NCBI GenBank assembly: GCA_037389465.1
Contig: JAZARR010000152.1
Span: 682,001-746,000 of the forward strand
Direction: 5' to 3'
Length of the DNA stretch: 64,000 nt
DNA from: Baylisascaris procyonis
Lineage: Eukaryota > Nematoda > Chromadorea > Rhabditida > Ascarididae
Below, one piece after another: positions 60,216-64,000 of the stretch (the first letter of the stretch is position 1; each line of letters opens with the position of its first letter). The notes beneath the pieces were generated by a model. The model ran no database searches, was not told where the DNA came from, and saw nothing but the letters and a program-made list of their open reading frames with translations. Position numbers and translations under genes: made by a program.

Positions 60216-63200
60216 GTAAGTACCGCCTCCATTGTAAAAGAAATATTAGGAATATAAAGGATATAGAATATAAGATCAACGTTGAATAATTTTCATTTTT
60301 CAATAGTACCTTAGATAATTGAACATCATAATATCTATGATATGAATTTATCTTATAAATTTATCTAATTTTTTATTCACATTTATAAATTTCCCATTTA
60401 GAATATCAAAAAAAAAAAAAAAAAATTCATTCCCTATCCTATCTAGTTTATTATTGTAAATCTAATTCTTTATTTAGATTTTTTAAAAAGTTTCAATTTT
60501 TTTAAAGTGATGTCACCTCACTACGAGAATCGTTATTCGAAATGGATAGTGAAGAAGAGATGGAATTGAAGGCAACGAAAAAGATCGCTGAAGAATCGGT
60601 TCGTTATTTTTTTAAAATTCTTTTTTCATTTTCGATAATGCATCGAATTGTTGTATAGTTCGCATATTGGAAGTGGAATTTTATAGGGTACTGAAAATTT
60701 ATATTGGAAAAGAATTTTTCTTTTTTTCTTATTAAATATTTTTTTTTTTCAACGGAGGGGATTGAGAGTTGCAGATAATAAGGTTTGGTTTAGAGAGAAA
60801 ACATTAGTGTTTTCACTTAATGTTTCTAAAAGAAATTATCAAATGGAATAAATTTTTTCAAGTGAAGAAAAATTTTTTTATAGTTTCTAATCCTTATTCT
60901 TATCAAATTTTCAAAGAAAGTTAATTTTATAATATTTGCATATATGATAGTTTCTAGTTGGCATTCGCAGTTTACGGTGGATTTGTGCTGAAATAAAATA
61001 TTCAATGTAAATGGTGAAAATCGATATGGAAATTTAACGCGGTCTCAAGAAATTCCATTTGCTTTTTTTGCATAGTGAAGATATCATCTAGCTTATTTCA
61101 TTTTTAGGAGTCACACGTTTTCAATGACTTGTAAAAATATTTGTTGATGATGGGATTTTGTCTACAAAATTTTTGACAAACTCTAGCAACAATATTATAG
61201 GACTCTTAAAAATGTGGAAATAAAGCATTTGGTCGAGTTTTTTATTTAGCCTGAGGCATTTTTCAAAAAGAGAGTTTTTGAGGCAAAACGTTTTCAAATA
61301 GTTTTGCTTTAATATGAAATAGTGACTGATTTTTGAAGCTCTAAGCAAATATCAGCCAATTTAAGTAAAACGTTTTTTTAGAATAAAATGCAGGTGTTCC
61401 TCTTTAGGAACTCTGAACCTATGAATAGTATATCAGATCAGTGGATGCCGAAATCGTTTATCGATGGGAAATATGTGAGGTAAGCCTTAATTTTAGATCG
61501 GTGATGCTAAAAAAACACAAATTAGAATATAGGATCTTTTAAAAAAAGTTGTTCAATCGAAGAAATTTGTCTCAAATATATGTTAAATTTTGAGAGAAAT
61601 ATTTTAAATAAATGTATATTAAAAAATATTCGATAAGAAGTTGTAATGCTTTGTTATAATTAATGAGTGTATATCGATTGGATAACTGATGAAACTTATA
61701 ATTTTATAGTTATAATTTTGTAGTTTTTTTTGCGAAGTTAAAATTATTTACGATTAGGCGCATGTATGAATATAACGGTTTTTTTCTTCCTGTTTATATT
61801 TCTCTCTCTCCCTCCCTCCTCCCTCCTTCCCTTCCTCCCCCCCCTCCCTCCCTTCCTTCATCCCTCTCTCCCCCCTCCCTCCCTCTCATTCGTCCCCTCT
61901 TCTCACCTCCACTCCCTCCCCTCCTCCATTCCTCCCTCCCTTCCTTCCATCCCTCCCTCCCTCCTTCCCTCCCCATCCCTCTCTCTCTCCCTCCCTCCCT
62001 CTCATTCTTCCCCTCTTCTCACCTCCACTCCCTCCTTCCCTCTCTTCCTCCCTCTCCCCCCTCTCCCTTCCTCCCTCTTCCCCCCCCCTTCCCCCACCCT
62101 CCCTTCCTCCTCATTCGTCCCCTCTTCTCACCTCCACTCCCTCCTTCCCTCTCTTCCTCCCTCCCTCTCCCTCCCTCTCTCCCTCCTTCCCTCTCATTCG
62201 TCCCTTCCTCTCACCTCCACTCCCTCCCTCCCTGCCTCCTTTTCTCCCTCCCTCCCTCCCTCCCTCCCTCTCATTCGTCCCCTCTTCTCATCTCCACTAC
62301 CTCCCTCCCTCTTCCCTCCCTCCTCTTCCTTCCCTCCCTTCCTCCCTTGCTCCCTCCTTCCATCCCTCCCCCTCCCTCCCTCCCTCTCATTCGTCCCTTC
62401 CCCTCACCTCCACTCTCTCCCTCCCTCCCTCCTCCTCCCTCTCTCCCTCTCTTCCTCCCACCCTCCCTCCCTCCATTCCTCCCCCTCCCTCCCTTCCTCT
62501 CATTCGTCTCCTCCCCTCACCTCCATCACTCCATTAATACGTTTCTATAGTTTCTCCCCTTTTTAGTGATATTTCCTTGTTCGAGCTGCAAAAGTTATTC
62601 TAAATAACAACAACCGTTGTATTGTAAATGCTTTCATAACCCATTCATGCTCTCATATGCGTTATACCGTCTTATTACAGTAATGTTATTACGTGCTCCT
62701 CTATGTCAATTTCAGATACGATCTGAATCAACCATCAGAGCTACCACATCGTACTTCAACGGTCGCATTCAAGAATGACCCTCCTCTTACCGTAATCGGC
62801 TTGAGGTAGGCATTATCAATAGCATTTTTAAGGAAATTTTATGTAGAGAGGATAGCATTTGTGAAATCACTTTAAACCAAATAAGAGGGATTTCGGTAAG
62901 TGATTTAAATTATTTCCCATCTCTCTATAGGGTTCATTTTGCAGAATACACATAACGAAGTTTTTTATTAACTAGCAAATGTTGCTTACTTTAATTTGAT
63001 ATGATTTCATTGATGCGATATTGGATGATGAGGTGGGAGTGGTGGGGGGGGATGGTTTATTATAGGCTTTAAGTAAACTTTACAAAATTTAGAACATTTG
63101 CTGTTACGGTAACAAACTCATGTAACGGTTAATAGTAAGATAATAGTACGGTAAAAAAGTCACCCATAGAAGGAAACGGAAAAAAATTATTTTTGGAATT

Positions 63201-64000
63201 TGTAAAGGTGAATTTTGAAATGATAAAAAAAAAGAAAAGCTAAATTACAGGATGTGTGATATAATAGGTGAAGCATTTGTATCTAAAGGTATTGAATTCG
63301 ATCTCGCATATAGTAGTCCATCGCTACGTTGTATTCAGACGGCACATCGCTTAATTAGTATACAAAGAAATCATACTCCACTCCGAATTGAACCAATGCT
63401 ATATAGCTTCTGCGAGATTCATCGACTTGTGACTATTTTTTAAATTTATTTTTCTTAAAATAATTCTTAATGATGTTATTTAGCTTGTTCTTGATGAAAT
63501 TCTTTATGAAATTAAGGAAAAAATCCGCTAAATTTATTTCAATTCTGAGAGGAGTTTTGCCAGGTGTATTTCATTGTTGAGAATAGGAGGTAAGAGAAGG
63601 GATGGAAAAATAGAGGATGGCAAAATTTCCATATTTCCCTTTTCAAATGATCAAAATATTTATTAAATGAAAATAACGAAATAGAATTTAATTGGTTGAA
63701 AGTTTATTGGCAAAAAAAGAAGATTCATTTAATTTGATTTTTTCTGAAATGACTATGAAGTAATTTTTTTTTTTGAAATTGAATTTGCGCCAAATTTTTC
63801 TTGTGGTAAAAATTTCATCCTAAACTATCAATGCTTAACTAGGCAAATCGTTACTTCTAGGTTTTTCTTCTATTATTCATTAAATTTTTAATCAATATTA
63901 CTGAAAAAAAAAATAAATATGATGTTTTATAGGGCGTTCCGCAATTTATGTCGGAAAACGAATTGGCAACCAATGAAATTATGATCGATAAAAACTACAA
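60118..64000 (+). CDS. UBASH3/STS-type PGAM-fold phosphatase homologue, probably inactive, 3' end outside window
   Basis: Six exons with continuous phase (60118-60215, 60508-60598, 61382-61479, 62716-62805, 63251-63428, 63933 to the window end), 207 residues so far. Residues 1-62 are hydrophilic and acidic. The domain begins at about residue 66 with KMQVFLFRNSEP, then the family blocks GKYVRYDLNQPSELPHR, DPPLTVIGL, YSSPSLRCIQTAHRL, RIEPMLY and FMSENELA. Relative to UBASH3 the catalytic RHGER is RNSEP at 72-76 (His and the second Arg lost) and the EPGLFE acid is Ser179; Arg152 of SPSLR is kept. The final histidine motif lies beyond the window. Family members hydrolyse phosphotyrosine or ecdysteroid phosphates; this one is inferred to be a pseudophosphatase. 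The UBA and SH3 domains of UBASH3 are not seen. Confidence 0.88.
60508..60598 (+). CDS. Phosphatase-like gene exon 2 (acidic N-terminal segment)
   Basis: Reads NDVTSLRESLFEMDSEEEME then LKATKKIAEES, a charged, probably helical stretch with an acidic run. Entry phase 2 and exit phase 0 agree with both neighbours. The acceptor is T-rich ending TAAAG and the donor is GTTCGT. Function unknown; it may be a low-complexity tether before the phosphatase domain. Confidence 0.7.
61382..61479 (+). CDS. Phosphatase-like gene exon 3 (altered catalytic motif)
   Basis: Begins NKMQVFLFRNSEPMNSI at the place of the family's IxVVRHGERVDxxF beta-strand and catalytic loop. It continues DQWMPKSFIDGKYVR, matching W....F...GxYVRxDLN. 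Arg72 is retained, but the phospho-accepting His is Asn73, Gly is Ser74 and the following Arg is Pro76. Acceptor TTTTTTTAG, donor GTAAGC. The frame is fixed by phase at both ends, so the change is not a reading-frame artefact. Confidence 0.87.
61797..62530. repeat. Polypyrimidine satellite in phosphatase-like gene intron 3
   Basis: About 730 bp almost free of purines on the coding strand, mostly CCCT/CCTT units. The interruption CTCATTCGTCCCCTCTTCTC recurs near 61885, 62001, 62110, 62193, 62270, 62386 and 62499, so the array has ~77-116-bp higher-order units. Open frames of 260 codons rich in Leu-Pro-Ser are by-products. Confidence 0.95.
62716..62805 (+). CDS. Phosphatase-like gene exon 4
   Basis: Reads RYDLNQPSELPHR, TSTVAFKNDPPLTVIGLR. 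It matches the family block RxDLNxPxxLPxR ... DxPLTxxGxxQA, which shapes the substrate pocket. Acceptor TTTCAG and donor GTAGGC. It lies just after the 730-bp polypyrimidine satellite in the preceding intron. Confidence 0.9.
63251..63428 (+). CDS. Phosphatase-like gene exon 5
   Basis: Reads RMCDIIGEAFVSKGIEFD, AYSSPSLRCIQTAHRL and LRIEPMLYSFCEIHRL. SPSLRCxQTA is the strongest signature of the UBASH3/STS phosphatase branch, and its Arg is the second phosphate-binding residue. The next family motif EPGLFE reads EPMLYS. The exon is closed by GTGACT at 63429; read-through gives VTIF and a stop. The next exon resumes in phase 0. Confidence 0.9.
63933..64000 (+). CDS. Phosphatase-like gene exon 6, cut by window end
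   Basis: After TTTTATAG the frame reads GVPQFMSENELATNEIMIDK then NY, aligning with P.F.SP.ELA..G..VDT.Y of the family. The exon continues past 64000. The C-terminal histidine (VSHA-type motif) should appear within roughly the next 70 codons and decides how complete the loss of catalysis is. Confidence 0.8.

Noticed and set aside
61762..62566. Two overlapping + frames of over 260 codons rich in Leu, Pro and Ser
   Set aside because: They lie wholly in the polypyrimidine satellite inside an intron of the phosphatase-like gene; C/T-only DNA cannot make stops on this strand.
1..64000. CRISPR arrays, bacterial operons, phage or plasmid features
   Set aside because: The repeats are direct tandem arrays without unique spacers; genes have introns, and no bacterial-type coding density is present.

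Overview
The window looks like AT-rich eukaryotic, probably nematode, genomic DNA. Genes are split by introns of 0.3-4.3 kb, and splice acceptors end in TTTCAG, TTTTAG or AAAG. There are long A/T clusters, mono-G/C tracts and many tandem repeats, and no bacterial-type operon structure. The nematode assignment is an inference from base composition, intron signals and the type of divergence in the two genes; no rRNA or spliced-leader sequence was seen to settle it.

Only two genes can be supported, both on the + strand in the last third. Gene 1 (42906-54926) is a divergent inhibitory-type SMAD (SMAD6/7-like). It starts with a short MQR/LWR exon, has an MH1 domain with its zinc ligands and a CCNPYHY motif, a Pro/Thr/Ser linker and a complete MH2 domain ending without an SSxS tail. 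Exon phases agree throughout except for one unresolved junction in the linker (46784-48131). Gene 2 (60118 to beyond 64000) is a UBASH3/STS-type histidine phosphatase (PGAM fold) relative. Its N-terminal acidic tail is spread over two exons and the phosphatase domain runs off the window. The catalytic RHGER motif reads RNSEP, so it is probably a pseudophosphatase.

Layout: 1-1362 is noncoding with a possible terminal exon at 507-653. 1363-2378 is an 18-bp satellite with a 324-bp higher-order period. 2400-31470 is AT-rich noncoding DNA with small minisatellites, microsatellites and a few GC-richer islands. 31475-33400 holds three neighbouring tandem arrays, two of them with an identical 53-bp period but unrelated units. 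33400-42900 is gene-poor and contains a 24-bp relic of the SMAD C-terminal codons at 34878 beside a perfect palindrome. 42906-54926 is the SMAD gene. 54927-60117 is intergenic, with a (TA)n palindrome and a 43-bp array. 60118-64000 is the phosphatase-like gene, one intron of which is mostly a 730-bp C/T satellite.

The two genes are not obviously functionally coupled: one belongs to TGF-beta/BMP signal damping, the other to a phosphatase-fold family usually linked to tyrosine-phosphate or ecdysteroid-phosphate hydrolysis. Nearly all long open frames elsewhere come from tandem repeats, microsatellites or chance in AT-rich sequence and are not annotated as genes.
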